DNA of 47,966 nucleotides, from NCBI GenBank assembly GCA_031367435.1, contig JANLPV010000171.1, positions 1 to 47,966 on the forward strand, given 5' to 3'. Below, one piece after another: positions 26,034 to 35,370 of this stretch. The notes under the pieces are model-generated. The model worked only from the letters and a program-made list of their open reading frames with translations. It ran no database searches and was not told the DNA's origin. The DNA comes from WLMZ01 sp031367435 (GTDB lineage Bacteria; Actinomycetota; Acidimicrobiia; Acidimicrobiales; Ilumatobacteraceae). The first letter of the stretch is position 1, and the number at the start of each line of letters is the position of its first letter. Made by a program: the position numbers and the translations under genes.

Positions 26034-27018
26034 GACTGCCCCGGCTCACTGGTTCGGCCACGCTCGTAGCAGCGGCGGAACGTTCGTAAGCGGCAACGAT
26101 GTCGCCGACAATGCGATGCCGTACGACGTCACCCGCACCAAGATGCACAAAACTGAGCCCGTCAATGCCGGTCAGTAACCGTTCGAGACCAGAGAGGCCA
26201 CTGCGCCCATCAGGGACATCAACCTGGGTTGTATCACCCGTGACCACGACTTTTGAGCCGAAGCCGATCCGAGTCAAGAACATCTTCATTTGCTCGGGCG
26301 TGGTGTTCTGGGCCTCGTCGAGAATGATGAAGCTGTTGTTCAACGTGCGCCCGCGCATGAAAGCGAGCGGCGCAACCTCAATGGCCTGACGTTCAATCAG
26401 TTTTTGCGTACCTTCGGCTTCCACCATGTCGTACAAAGCGTCGTACAACGGCCGCAGATAGGGGTCGATCTTGGCCATGAGGTCGCCTGGAAGGAAGCCG
26501 AGCCGCTCGCCCGCCTCAACGGCAGGCCGGGTGAGGATGATCCGTTGCACCTGCTTGCTCTGCAGTGCATGCACCGCCATGGCGATCGCCAACCAGCTCT
26601 TGCCGGTCCCCGCAGGCCCGATGCCGAAGGTGATCACGTTCTCGCGGATGGCATCGATGTATTTCTTCTGGCCCGCGGTCTTGGGCCGCACTGAGCGTCC
26701 CTTGGCCCCACGCAAGATGTCATCGGTGAGCACCTTGCTCGGCAGTTCGTGCTGTTTCACCATGTCGATCGAACGCGACACCATCGTGTTGTCGAGATGC
26801 TGTCCGCGCTGCAGCACGAGAACTAACTCCTCAAAGAGCTTGCCGACCTGTTCCGCATCGTCACCAGCGAGGCTGATCTCATTGCCGCGGATGATCACAC
26901 TCGCAGCCGGAAAAGCTTGCTCGATCTGTCGCACGAATTCGTCGCGGGACCCCACGAGTGACGACATCAGATGTGAACCGGGGACAACGACGGTGACCGT
27001 AGTACCGAGAGGGGTCAT
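26026..27018 (-). CDS. phoH: PhoH family ATPase (PhoH-like)
   Basis: A 330-residue PhoH-like protein. The C-terminal ATPase has Walker A FGIGPAGTGKSWLA (residues 132-145), LTRPAVEAGERLGFLPGDL and Walker B SFIILDEAQNTTPEQMKMFL, all strongly conserved. The N-terminal part with VIIRGNEISLAGDDAEQVGK is the KH-like domain seen in the ybeY-linked class. Its partner in RNA metabolism is probably YbeY. The open frame extends upstream to 27243, but ATG 27018 matches the family length. It heads the phoH-ybeY-corC operon. Confidence 0.92.
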   Translation of the reverse strand: MTPLGTTVTVVVPGSHLMSSLVGSRDEFVRQIEQAFPAASVIIRGNEISLAGDDAEQVGKLFEELVLVLQRGQHLDNTMVSRSIDMVKQHELPSKVLTDDILRGAKGRSVRPKTAGQKKYIDAIRENVITFGIGPAGTGKSWLAIAMAVHALQSKQVQRIILTRPAVEAGERLGFLPGDLMAKIDPYLRPLYDALYDMVEAEGTQKLIERQAIEVAPLAFMRGRTLNNSFIILDEAQNTTPEQMKMFLTRIGFGSKVVVTGDTTQVDVPDGRSGLSGLERLLTGIDGLSFVHLGAGDVVRHRIVGDIVAAYERSAAATSVAEPVSRGSRG

Positions 27019-27161
27019 GGAACCTGGGCCGTCGATGGCGTCATCGCATCTACCGTAGCGCCGAACACCCACTACGGCGCGTACTGCGCAACGGGCGGCC
27101 CACGGAGCGGCGCGGGACTCCCGAACGGTGGCTGGTCGCGGTCTCCACCTGATATCACTCT

Positions 27162-27190
27162 TTGCGGTTGATTTGCCACAAAGGTATAGA
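27162..27190 (+). promoter_or_regulatory. Sigma-70-type promoter of the GGDEF-EAL gene
   Basis: TTGCGG (27162-27167) and TATAGA (27185-27190) are separated by 17 nt. Transcription from here would give a 5' UTR of about 80 nt before the start at 27279. A small hairpin, GCGGT-N6-ACCGC (27258-27273), lies just before the start codon. Confidence 0.6.
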
Positions 27191-27278
27191 TTTTGGCGGC
27201 GACCTAGCGTAAGGTGACGGACGAAAGCAGAATATCCCGCCATTTCTTTGACTCAAAGCGGTTCCTGTACCGCCACGA

Positions 27279-29636
27279 GTGATGAAGGCTTGGATCGACA
27301 ACGGCAGAGGCAGCGTGGGCGTGGCGCAAGGATTACAGACGAAGGTGTGGTGGTTCCCGACAATCACTGCCTGCGTCGCGCTCGTGACGATGTTGTCCAG
27401 TTCGGCCACGATCCAGAACATCCTGTACGTCGCGGTCGCTCTGCAAATCGTTCCACTGACCTATGTCTCCCTGCGCGCGCGCCTCATGGGCCCCGCGTTG
27501 TTCGCAGTGCTCACCTTCGTCGGCATTGCCGACGCGACGTCAGTGATCCTCAAGTCCACGTTGACCAGCAACAGCTTTGCTCGGGTCCTTGTTGATGTAC
27601 TCAGCTTCGTCTCGGCACTTCTCGTCGCCGGCATTATCGCAGTGGTGGCCCGTAACCGCCGCGGCCGCGACTTTTGGGGAGTGCTCGCCGACGCAGGCAT
27701 CGTTGCCCTCGGCAGTTGGCTGCTCGCCTGGATCACCCTCGTTCGACCGACAATCGACAGAGTGGATCACAACTCGTGGTCAGTCATCGTGCACAACGGA
27801 TACGAGCCGCTCGGCTCAGTCGTGCTGTTTCTTCTGATCATGGTGATGTTTTCGGACACGGTGCGCTCGCCTGCTGTGTGGTACGTCTGCGCCTCAATCT
27901 CGATGGCGCTCGGCGCCGATCTGCTGAGTGCGTTGAGCGATGCCGGCCATGTACACGGCGTCGTCGACACAGTGCGCGCAATGAACATGATCGCCTACGG
28001 GTTTGCATTCGCAACGATGCTGCACCCGAGCATGCGCACACTGACGGAACGCCAACCCGTTGGGCCTCATCGGCCGATGATAGGACGCACAGTCATCACC
28101 ACCGCTGCGCTCGTCGTGCCGATCATGGTTGCGTCCGCGACGGTGCCCCACGGTCGACTCGACCTCGTCGTACGCACGCTGTCGGTCGGTGCGTTGGCGC
28201 TGTTGGTCGTGATGCGAATCATGCACGCTGTTCGCGAGAACCGCGCCGCTCAAGAAGAGTTGCTGCAGTCGGCTCAGACCGATTCGCTCACCGGTCTTCC
28301 AAATCGTGGACGGCTCCTTGAACACGTCAATGCAACTCTGCGCGAGTCGTGGAAAGGTGAAGCACACCCAACGTTGTTCTTCATCGACATCGACAGGTTC
28401 AAGAACATCAACGACAGCTTGGGTCATGCGGCCGGCGACCAGGTGTTGTGCACCATCGCCGACCGTTTACGCCGCGCCATCCCCGAACGAGCCCTGGTCG
28501 CAAGAATTTCCGGTGACGAATACGTAGTGCTCGATCCTGCGTCGCCCACGCTCGCCGATGCGCTGAACCTCGCCGAGCTGTTGTTGCGCGAGTTCAATGA
28601 GCCACTGCCCCTCACCGCTGGCGACGTGTTCGTTACCGCCAGCATCGGCGTTGCTCGATCCGATCCACAATCGCACCGAAGTGCCGACCTGCTGCTGCGC
28701 CACGCCGATACAGCGATGTATCAGGCCAAGGACGCCGGACGTAACTGCGTTGCCCTGTTTGATGAGTCGATGCACGAACGCGTCGCGCACCGCCTCGCCG
28801 TGGAAACCGCGTTGTTCAGGGCACTCGATCGTCGTGAGTTGCGCATGTTCCATCAGCCGATTCTCGAAATGACCACTGGGGAAGTCGTTGGGTTCGAGGC
28901 CCTCATGCGGTGGCGTCAAAGCGACGGCACCATCGTCTCTCCCGCCGAGTTCATTCCGATCGCTGAGGAAACCGGAACCATCGTCGCGATTGGTTCATGG
29001 GCCCTTCTCGAGGCACTCAATCAACTGCGCGAATGGATCGACGACGAAGTTTGTTCGAAGACCGCATCGATGTCGGTGAACGTGTCGCCGCGTCAACTGG
29101 CCGACCCCAACTTCCCCGCGATCGTTCACGAGGCACTGCAACGTTCAAAGGTGTCACCGCACTTACTGTGGCTCGAGGTTACCGAGGGCATCATGATCAC
29201 CGAGCCAGAGTTGGCGTTGGCAACCTTGCGCCGGCTGCGCTCGCTCGGTGTGCGCGTTGCACTCGACGACTTCGGCACCGGGTATTCGTCGTTGTCGTTG
29301 CTCCAGAAGTTTCCGCTGCAGCGCATCAAGATCGATCGCGCCTTCGTGCAGGGCGTTGCTGACAATGCCAACGACCGCTCGCTCGTGCGCACCATCATCG
29401 CGATGGGCTCATCGTTGGGACTCGATATGGTTGCCGAAGGTGTGGAAACTGTGCAGCAACTCCAGGTGCTCAGTGAGCTCGGTTGCACGAAGGCACAGGG
29501 ATACCTCATCAGCCACCCCATTCCCGCCGACGCGATGCGTAGCACCGTCACGGCACTCGAACGTATGGGGGCATGGCCGGGTGTAGCTCCAGTACGCACG
29601 CCTGTGTTAGTGGCCGAACGTGAATCGATCGCCTGA
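27279..29636 (+). CDS. Membrane GGDEF-EAL protein
   Basis: A 785-residue cyclic-di-GMP signalling protein. The first 310 residues contain about eight to ten membrane helices without a recognised sensor domain. The GGDEF domain begins with DSLTGLPNRGRLLEHV, but its active-site loop reads RISGDEYVVL, so the consensus GGDEF is SGDEY. The EAL domain appears intact, with EVVGFEALMRW and DDFGTGYSSLSLLQKFPLQRIKID (in two blocks), plus LWLEVTEGIM and VAEGVETVQQL. Phosphodiesterase activity is therefore likelier than cyclase activity; this is inference. The start is GTG 27279 or the adjacent ATG 27282. It is single-gene, with a promoter at 27162-27190. Confidence 0.9.
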   Translation: MMKAWIDNGRGSVGVAQGLQTKVWWFPTITACVALVTMLSSSATIQNILYVAVALQIVPLTYVSLRARLMGPALFAVLTFVGIADATSVILKSTLTSNSFARVLVDVLSFVSALLVAGIIAVVARNRRGRDFWGVLADAGIVALGSWLLAWITLVRPTIDRVDHNSWSVIVHNGYEPLGSVVLFLLIMVMFSDTVRSPAVWYVCASISMALGADLLSALSDAGHVHGVVDTVRAMNMIAYGFAFATMLHPSMRTLTERQPVGPHRPMIGRTVITTAALVVPIMVASATVPHGRLDLVVRTLSVGALALLVVMRIMHAVRENRAAQEELLQSAQTDSLTGLPNRGRLLEHVNATLRESWKGEAHPTLFFIDIDRFKNINDSLGHAAGDQVLCTIADRLRRAIPERALVARISGDEYVVLDPASPTLADALNLAELLLREFNEPLPLTAGDVFVTASIGVARSDPQSHRSADLLLRHADTAMYQAKDAGRNCVALFDESMHERVAHRLAVETALFRALDRRELRMFHQPILEMTTGEVVGFEALMRWRQSDGTIVSPAEFIPIAEETGTIVAIGSWALLEALNQLREWIDDEVCSKTASMSVNVSPRQLADPNFPAIVHEALQRSKVSPHLLWLEVTEGIMITEPELALATLRRLRSLGVRVALDDFGTGYSSLSLLQKFPLQRIKIDRAFVQGVADNANDRSLVRTIIAMGSSLGLDMVAEGVETVQQLQVLSELGCTKAQGYLISHPIPADAMRSTVTALERMGAWPGVAPVRTPVLVAERESIA

Positions 29637-29649
29637 CAGCGCGCTCGAT

Positions 29650-31614
29650 CTACGGCACGAACTTCAGTAACGGGTGAGCGGCGATCAGGTCGACGGCCTC
29701 GGGATTGGCGATGGAATCACGGTTACGCACGACTCGGCCGTTGACCGCATCTGCGACGGCCATCTCCACCAGCTTGCCACTGAAGGTTCGCGGCAGGTCG
29801 GCAACGGCAACAATTACCGCGGGAACATGTCGTGGACTCAACGCCGCTCGAATGGCGAGCTTGATTCGCAACACAAGCTCGTCGTCGAGGGTGGTCTCGC
29901 CAGCCAACTTCAGAGCCATCACAATGCGAACGTCGTTGTCGATCTGCTGACCAAAAGCGATTGATTCGGCGACTTCTGCCATCGCGTCGACCACGCGATA
30001 CAGATCAGCAGTGCCGATTCGAACGCCGCCAGGGTTCAGAGTGGCATCGGACCGTCCATGGATGATGACTCCCTCATTCTTGGTCCATGAAGCGAAGTCG
30101 CCGTGTGCCCAACTGCCCTCGTACCGTTCGTAGTACGTGGCCCGATAGCGGGGCCCTGTCGGACCGAAGGGGACGTCGTTCCACAGCCCAAGAGGTTGCG
30201 ATGGAAACGGCTGCGTGCACACCAACTCGCCGGCACCATCGCCTGGCCCAAGTGGTTTGCCAACGTCATCGACAAACGCAACGGCCATGCCGAGTGCGGG
30301 CGCCTGGATCTCTCCCGAATACACAGGTTTTGTTGGTACGCCACCAACGAAGCACGCACAGAGATCTGTGCCACCTGAGATCGATGCAAGATGCAGGTCG
30401 CGCTTGATCGATCGATACACGTACTCAAAGCCGTGAGGCGACAACGGTGAGCCCGTGGAACAGATTGTGCGCAGCGCCGACAAGTCGTGCGCCCCGGCGA
30501 CGTCGATCTGATGTGTCGCCAATGAATCGATGAACTTTGCAGACACGCCCAACAACGTGACGCTTTCCCGCTCAACAATTTCGAACAGTCGGTGATGCGT
30601 GGGGTGCATCGGCGAGCCGTCATAGAGCAGCACCGTCGCGCCTGTTGCCAGCACAGAGGCCAACCAGTTCCACATCATCCAGCCCGTGGTCGTGTAGTAG
30701 GTGACCACATCGTCAGCGCGAATATCGCAGTGCAGCCGATGCTCCTTGGCATGCATCATCAACACTCCCCCGGCGCGATGCACAATGCACTTCGGCTTGC
30801 CAGTGGTACCTGAGCTGAACAACACGTACCACGGTTGATCGAATGGCAGTTGTTCGAACACCAACGATGCAGACCTGTTCGCTTGCAGCAGATCGGTCCA
30901 CGAAACGAACGAGGCAAGGTTCTGGTCGCTAGCACCGATGACAACCTTCAGCTTCACGGTCGGGAGTCCGTCGGCGATGTCGGCAAGCTTGGCGCGACAG
31001 TCGATGTGCTTGCCGGCGTAGGTGTATTCGGCGCAGCCGACGAGCACCACCGGTTCAATCTGCCCAAACCGATCGAGCACTGCCGCTACTCCGAAATCGG
31101 GCGATGCCGATGCGAACGCTGCGCCGATCGACGCCGCAGCAAGCATCAGGATCAACGCTTCGGGAGTGTTGGCAACAACGGCCGCGACGCGGTCGCCCAC
31201 CACCACGCCAACGACCCGCAGCGCTTGCGCGCACGCCGCGACCTCGGCCCGCAGCTCATCGCCAGACAACGAGGTCCGAACACCATCCTCGGTGTAGGCC
31301 ACAACCGCAGCTTGGGTTGGTGGCAAACGAGCGAGCAGATTTTCGGCCACGTTGAGGCGCGCGTTCGGAAAGAACCGTGCCGCGGCCAGGTTGGGATCAC
31401 GTCGCAGCACTTCGTCGCCAGGGACACCAACGATCGCGCACTCACGCCAGATCGCCGCCCAGAACTCGTCAGGCTCGCTCACTGACCAGTGGTGAAGACC
31501 CGCGTAGTCGAGCGGGTCGTGATGCACCGCCATCGCGAAGCGAGCGAGGTTCGTGTCGAATGCTCGCTCAGGCGTGGGGCTCCACAAGGCCGTGGTCGAC
31601 GCCTGATCTGTCAC
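29650..31614 (-). CDS. Acetoacetyl-CoA synthetase (acetoacetate-CoA ligase)
   Basis: A 654-residue ANL-superfamily ligase. The N-terminus (LDYAGLHHWSVSEPDEFWAA) and overall length match acetoacetyl-CoA synthetase better than acetyl-CoA synthetase. The AMP-binding P-loop is VLFSSGTTGKPKCIVHRAGG, with TTGWMMWNW, the adenylate-binding block ISGGTDLCACFVGG and the C-terminal lysine in LPRTFSGKLVEMAV. The reaction is acetoacetate + ATP + CoA to acetoacetyl-CoA. In this cluster it would activate the acetoacetate released by the BKACE enzyme. It is divergent from the metallophosphoesterase with a gap of 52 bp. Confidence 0.9.
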   Translation of the reverse strand: MTDQASTTALWSPTPERAFDTNLARFAMAVHHDPLDYAGLHHWSVSEPDEFWAAIWRECAIVGVPGDEVLRRDPNLAAARFFPNARLNVAENLLARLPPTQAAVVAYTEDGVRTSLSGDELRAEVAACAQALRVVGVVVGDRVAAVVANTPEALILMLAAASIGAAFASASPDFGVAAVLDRFGQIEPVVLVGCAEYTYAGKHIDCRAKLADIADGLPTVKLKVVIGASDQNLASFVSWTDLLQANRSASLVFEQLPFDQPWYVLFSSGTTGKPKCIVHRAGGVLMMHAKEHRLHCDIRADDVVTYYTTTGWMMWNWLASVLATGATVLLYDGSPMHPTHHRLFEIVERESVTLLGVSAKFIDSLATHQIDVAGAHDLSALRTICSTGSPLSPHGFEYVYRSIKRDLHLASISGGTDLCACFVGGVPTKPVYSGEIQAPALGMAVAFVDDVGKPLGPGDGAGELVCTQPFPSQPLGLWNDVPFGPTGPRYRATYYERYEGSWAHGDFASWTKNEGVIIHGRSDATLNPGGVRIGTADLYRVVDAMAEVAESIAFGQQIDNDVRIVMALKLAGETTLDDELVLRIKLAIRAALSPRHVPAVIVAVADLPRTFSGKLVEMAVADAVNGRVVRNRDSIANPEAVDLIAAHPLLKFVP

Positions 31615-31638
31615 CCCGCCAACCTATTCGCTCCCCGC

Positions 31639-31669
31639 AAGGTCACCGAAATGTAAGGTCACCGAAATG
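31639..31669 (+). repeat. Duplicated translation-initiation region with ATG-TAA mini-ORF
   Basis: AAGGTCACCGAAATG occurs twice, 16 bp apart with one T between. Each copy has an AAGG Shine-Dalgarno and an ATG. The first ATG (31651) is followed at once by TAA; the second (31667) opens the metallophosphoesterase gene. Confidence 0.8.
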
Positions 31670-33094
31670 GCAGCTGTGATACGCACCGACCTTGGCGGCA
31701 CCGCGAGCGATGGCACCGGCGACACGCTGCTCAGCCTCGTACACATCACTGATACCCACGTGCTCGACGCCGCATCACCGGCGCGGGCTGAGTGGGTCGA
31801 GCTCGAGGCTCATGACCCGGCGTTTCGACCGTTACTGCACATGCATCGCCCATACGACACGCTGACCGCATGGGCGTTGCAGGCGCACGTCGATCGCATC
31901 CGAATGGACCCCCACGCTCCATCGTCGGGAGCTGCGTTCGATCTGGTGATATCAACCGGCGACAACATCGACAATGGTCAACGCAATGAACTCGACGCCT
32001 ACTTGGCGCTGTTCGCCGGCGGCGTCGCGCGTCTCAGCGCAATCGGCAGCGCACAGGACGTCTCCACCGCAACGTTCGACGGCGCGTGGCCGTATTGGTG
32101 CCCCGATCCGGCAACGGCTGGTGTCTCGTTGGCGGAGGCGTGGCGTCGTCTTGATTTTCCTGTGGTGCCTGATTTCATCGAGCGAGTGAGCGCACCTCTG
32201 GCGTCGGCCGGGCTCGGCATACCGTGGACAAGCGTGCCTGGGAATCACGATCTGATGCGACAGGGCACCGCGCTTACCAACACGTCGATCGAGCTGATCG
32301 CCGTCGGCAACACGAAGTCGCTGACGCGGCCAGAGCAGTTTGCGATCGACGATCCAATCGAACTGTTTCTCGAGCATCCAGAGGCCTTCTCGTGCGGCGA
32401 CGGCTACGCGGTAGAAGCCCAACCCGACCGTCGGGGAATTGACCGTCGCGAGTGGCTTGCTGCTCATGTCGAACGGGGTGCACTCGGGTACTCATCCGAC
32501 AACGTTGCGCACGCCAACTGTGACACCGTTATCGACACCGAGCACGTGCGGCTCGTACTGCTCGACACCAATCATCCATATGGCGATTATCAGGGCAGCA
32601 TCGGCGAACGCCAGCTCGCATGGCTCGATGATCGGCTCACTGAGGTCGATCTCGTTCCGGGTCGCTGCGCCATTTTGGTGAGCCACCACGGCGCGGACAC
32701 ATTGATCAACGATCGCGGACATCACGATGACCGACGACTGGCCAACGACATGTCTGCTGTGGTGCATCGCCACCCGTGTGTGGTGGCGTGGCTCGTGGGT
32801 CATCGTCATATCAATCGCATCGAACCACGACTCGGTGCGTCCGGGGGGTTCTGGGAGATCACAACGTCGTCGGTGATTGATTGGCCGTCGCAGACACGGG
32901 CGATCGAGCTGGTGCGTCACGCCGAAGGTTCACTCGAACTGATCAGCACACTGATCGACCACGATGCAGAGGCCGACAGTCTCGCCGCGTTACACCGCGA
33001 TCTTGCCTTTCGATTCCGCGCACCCAACGTGGCAACACGAATGGAGGGTCGAGATATCGACGGCAACGTTCGGCTGGTGTTACCGAAGCGCTGA
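31667..33094 (+). CDS. Metallophosphoesterase (TIGR03767-like)
   Basis: A 475-residue calcineurin-like phosphoesterase. Metal motifs are HITDTHVLD (DxH), STGDNIDNGQ (GDxxD type), VPGNHDLM, VSHHG and the final GHRHINR. The spacing and size resemble the actinobacterial TIGR03767 (PPA1498) family, of unknown substrate. No signal peptide is seen, so it is probably cytosolic. It is embedded in the carnitine cluster but no reaction there clearly needs it. The 3' end overlaps the convergent dioxygenase gene by 15 bp. The start has a duplicated RBS. Confidence 0.8.
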   Translation: MAAVIRTDLGGTASDGTGDTLLSLVHITDTHVLDAASPARAEWVELEAHDPAFRPLLHMHRPYDTLTAWALQAHVDRIRMDPHAPSSGAAFDLVISTGDNIDNGQRNELDAYLALFAGGVARLSAIGSAQDVSTATFDGAWPYWCPDPATAGVSLAEAWRRLDFPVVPDFIERVSAPLASAGLGIPWTSVPGNHDLMRQGTALTNTSIELIAVGNTKSLTRPEQFAIDDPIELFLEHPEAFSCGDGYAVEAQPDRRGIDRREWLAAHVERGALGYSSDNVAHANCDTVIDTEHVRLVLLDTNHPYGDYQGSIGERQLAWLDDRLTEVDLVPGRCAILVSHHGADTLINDRGHHDDRRLANDMSAVVHRHPCVVAWLVGHRHINRIEPRLGASGGFWEITTSSVIDWPSQTRAIELVRHAEGSLELISTLIDHDAEADSLAALHRDLAFRFRAPNVATRMEGRDIDGNVRLVLPKR

Positions 33095-34279
33095 CGTCGT
33101 GTTGGCGACGCGACGCTCGCGCATCGCCCGCTCGAGCATGCGCAGCCGCGAATGCAATTCATCGCGCTCGGTATAACAGCCCCGCAGATGACGACGGCCA
33201 CCCACATCGGTGAACTCGCTGCGGGCATGTAACGCGCGGCGGTTATCGAACGCGATGAGATCGCCCGGCTCGAATCGAAACCGCACCTGCAGCTCTGCGC
33301 GATACGTCATCTCGAACAGGCGGCGGTAGGCGCGATACGCCAGCTCGACCTGCTCGAACGCAACGTTGAGCGGAGCGCGCAACCAATTGCCGACGCGCAC
33401 TTCGTTCACAGTTCCGTCAGCGTCGGTGACGATGATCGGCGAGCGCCATCGATAATCGGTAGTTGTCGCCCGATTCGCCCAATCCCAGGAGAGGGTTGTG
33501 AGGGTGTGGTACTCGTCGGGACATTCCTCGCGCAGCAATTCTGCGATGCGGAAACCATCGACCAAGATGCTGTCGCCGCCGATCGCTTCGTTGGCCAAGC
33601 AATGCAACAACTGCAGGCCTGGCTGATATTCGCGCGTCGGCAGATCGACGTGGGGCGGCAGCGGCAACGCCGTATTCGCGTTCGTGACTGGATTCGGCTC
33701 GCTCCACACATCCCACAACACGCCGAAATTTGTCTCGCGAACGATCCCGATGCGTGCCGCGATATCGCCGATCGCAGTCTGCGTGCAGGGCACGTTGCTC
33801 AGGCGAGTGGCACCGAATGTGCGCAGCGCAACGAGCCATTTGTACAACGCCGCGTCGTCGACCAACACCTCAGCACCGTCGAACGTTGGCGGCACCGGCC
33901 ACGTGGTGCCATCCCAAGTGGTGCGCAACGTGACGCGTTCGGCTCGTGCTTCATCGCTGTAGCAATTCTCGCGAAGCCACCCGGCGTGGAAGTCACTGAC
34001 GTGAGCGTCGTTCGACCACACCACCGAGACCGAACCATCGTCGGTAAGCGTGGCCGCGGTCGGATGTACATCGTCTGAGACGGCAACGAGTTCGAACGTC
34101 TGCTCCTTGGTGCCTTGATGCACACAGCCGGCGCACGGACAGTTGTCGCGCAGCCACATGTGATGAAAGCGGCTGAGCCGTCCATCGGCCCACACGACCT
34201 CCACCCAACGCTCGCGGACGGACACTGACGTGATCGTGAAATCGATGGGATAACTGTCGAAGTCGGGGGTCATTGCCAT
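33080..34279 (-). CDS. Gamma-butyrobetaine dioxygenase-like Fe(II)/2-oxoglutarate enzyme
   Basis: The protein (399 aa) has an N-terminal DUF971/GBBH-like zinc domain (GRLSRFHHMWLRDNCPCAGC, VHQG) and a TauD-type catalytic domain. The iron site HxD is in LPPHVDLPTREYQPGLQLLH and the distal His with the 2-oxoglutarate Arg is in FDNRRALHARSEF and RHLRGCYTERDEL. This two-domain layout is characteristic of gamma-butyrobetaine and trimethyllysine hydroxylases. The expected reaction is gamma-butyrobetaine to L-carnitine. The ATG at 34279 is followed by a second at 34273. It is divergent from the BKACE and carnitine dehydrogenase genes, which would use its product. Confidence 0.88.
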   Translation of the reverse strand: MAMTPDFDSYPIDFTITSVSVRERWVEVVWADGRLSRFHHMWLRDNCPCAGCVHQGTKEQTFELVAVSDDVHPTAATLTDDGSVSVVWSNDAHVSDFHAGWLRENCYSDEARAERVTLRTTWDGTTWPVPPTFDGAEVLVDDAALYKWLVALRTFGATRLSNVPCTQTAIGDIAARIGIVRETNFGVLWDVWSEPNPVTNANTALPLPPHVDLPTREYQPGLQLLHCLANEAIGGDSILVDGFRIAELLREECPDEYHTLTTLSWDWANRATTTDYRWRSPIIVTDADGTVNEVRVGNWLRAPLNVAFEQVELAYRAYRRLFEMTYRAELQVRFRFEPGDLIAFDNRRALHARSEFTDVGGRRHLRGCYTERDELHSRLRMLERAMRERRVANTTSALR

Positions 34280-34347
34280 GCTGAACCGTTTCTCTGATCG
34301 CGAAAGCGCCGCATGATGTTCGGGCGCTCGACAACACATTGTGGAAC

Positions 34348-34357
34348 GGTCGCGACC
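34348..34357. promoter_or_regulatory. Palindrome in the divergent carnitine promoter region
   Basis: GGTCGCGACC is a perfect 10-bp palindrome in the 197-bp gap between the dioxygenase and BKACE genes. A second small dyad, CACA-T-TGTG, lies just before it. Either could bind a regulator; no regulator gene is adjacent. Confidence 0.35.
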
Positions 34358-34476
34358 ATAGCGCGCCCTTTTCGGTCGCCGTGTAACGTTCATCCCGCCA
34401 GCCGGTGTTTTCCCGACAGGTGGCCGCTCATGCGCTACCGACGCCGCAGCACACGAGAGCGAATGAGGAAGTAGCC

Positions 34477-35370
34477 ATGAATTGGGATGTATTCGTCACG
34501 TGCGCCATCACCGGAGCTGGCGACACCACGGGCAAGAGCCCCCACGTTCCCGTCACGCCGCAGCAGATTGCCGACTCGGCCATTGATGCCGCGCGTGCCG
34601 GCGCGGCGGTTGTGCACATTCACGTGCGTGATCCGGAAACGGGCATCGGGGCGCGCGACACCGAGTTGTACGCCGAAGTCGTCGAACGCGTACGCGCCGC
34701 CGACGTTGATGTCGTCGTGAACCTCACCGCTGGGATGGGCGGCGACCTGGTGCTTGGTTCGGCCGAGAATCCTCTGCCACCAGCAGTCGATGGCACCGAT
34801 ATGGCCGGCGCAACCGAACGCCTGAAGCACGTTCGCGCGATCCTGCCGGAGATCTGCACCCTCGACTGCGGCACGATGAACTTCGCATCGGGCGGCGATT
34901 ACATCATGGTGAATACGCCGAGCATCCTGCGCGAGATGGCGCGTCAGGTGCAAGCACTCGGGGTGCGCCCTGAGCTCGAAGTGTTCGATACCGGACATCT
35001 CGTGATGGTGAAAGAGATGATTCGCGACGGACTGCTCGACGATCCGGTGATGGTGCAACTGTGCATGGGCATCGCCTACGGAGCACCCGACGACGTGACC
35101 TCGCTCATGGCCATGGTCAACCTCTTGCCTGCCGACTCGGTGTTCTCTGCGTTCTCGATCGGCCGGATGCAAATCCCATACGTTGCCATGGCGGCTCTCG
35201 CGGGCGGCAACGTTCGCGTTGGGCTGGAGGACAACCTGTACCTCGGCGCTGGCCAGTTGGCCACAAACGCGCAATTGGTGGCCCGCGCCGTCGACATCCT
35301 CACGGGCATGAACGCGAAGATCATGTCGGCACAAGCCGTGCGCGACAAACTCAAACTGGTGAAGCGATGA
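34477..35370 (+). CDS. BKACE family enzyme, probable 3-dehydrocarnitine cleavage
   Basis: A 297-residue beta-keto acid cleavage enzyme (DUF849/Kce fold). The zinc ligands are His47 and His49 in VVHIHVRDPETG and Glu251 in VGLEDNLYLG. TLDCGTMNFA and FDTGHLVMV are also family blocks. BKACE enzymes react a beta-keto acid with acetyl-CoA to give acetoacetate and a new acyl-CoA. Beside a carnitine dehydrogenase-thioesterase fusion the natural substrate is 3-dehydrocarnitine, giving betainyl-CoA. ATG 34477 has GAGGAA 6 nt upstream. The stop overlaps the next gene (ATGA). Confidence 0.9.
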   Translation: MNWDVFVTCAITGAGDTTGKSPHVPVTPQQIADSAIDAARAGAAVVHIHVRDPETGIGARDTELYAEVVERVRAADVDVVVNLTAGMGGDLVLGSAENPLPPAVDGTDMAGATERLKHVRAILPEICTLDCGTMNFASGGDYIMVNTPSILREMARQVQALGVRPELEVFDTGHLVMVKEMIRDGLLDDPVMVQLCMGIAYGAPDDVTSLMAMVNLLPADSVFSAFSIGRMQIPYVAMAALAGGNVRVGLEDNLYLGAGQLATNAQLVARAVDILTGMNAKIMSAQAVRDKLKLVKR

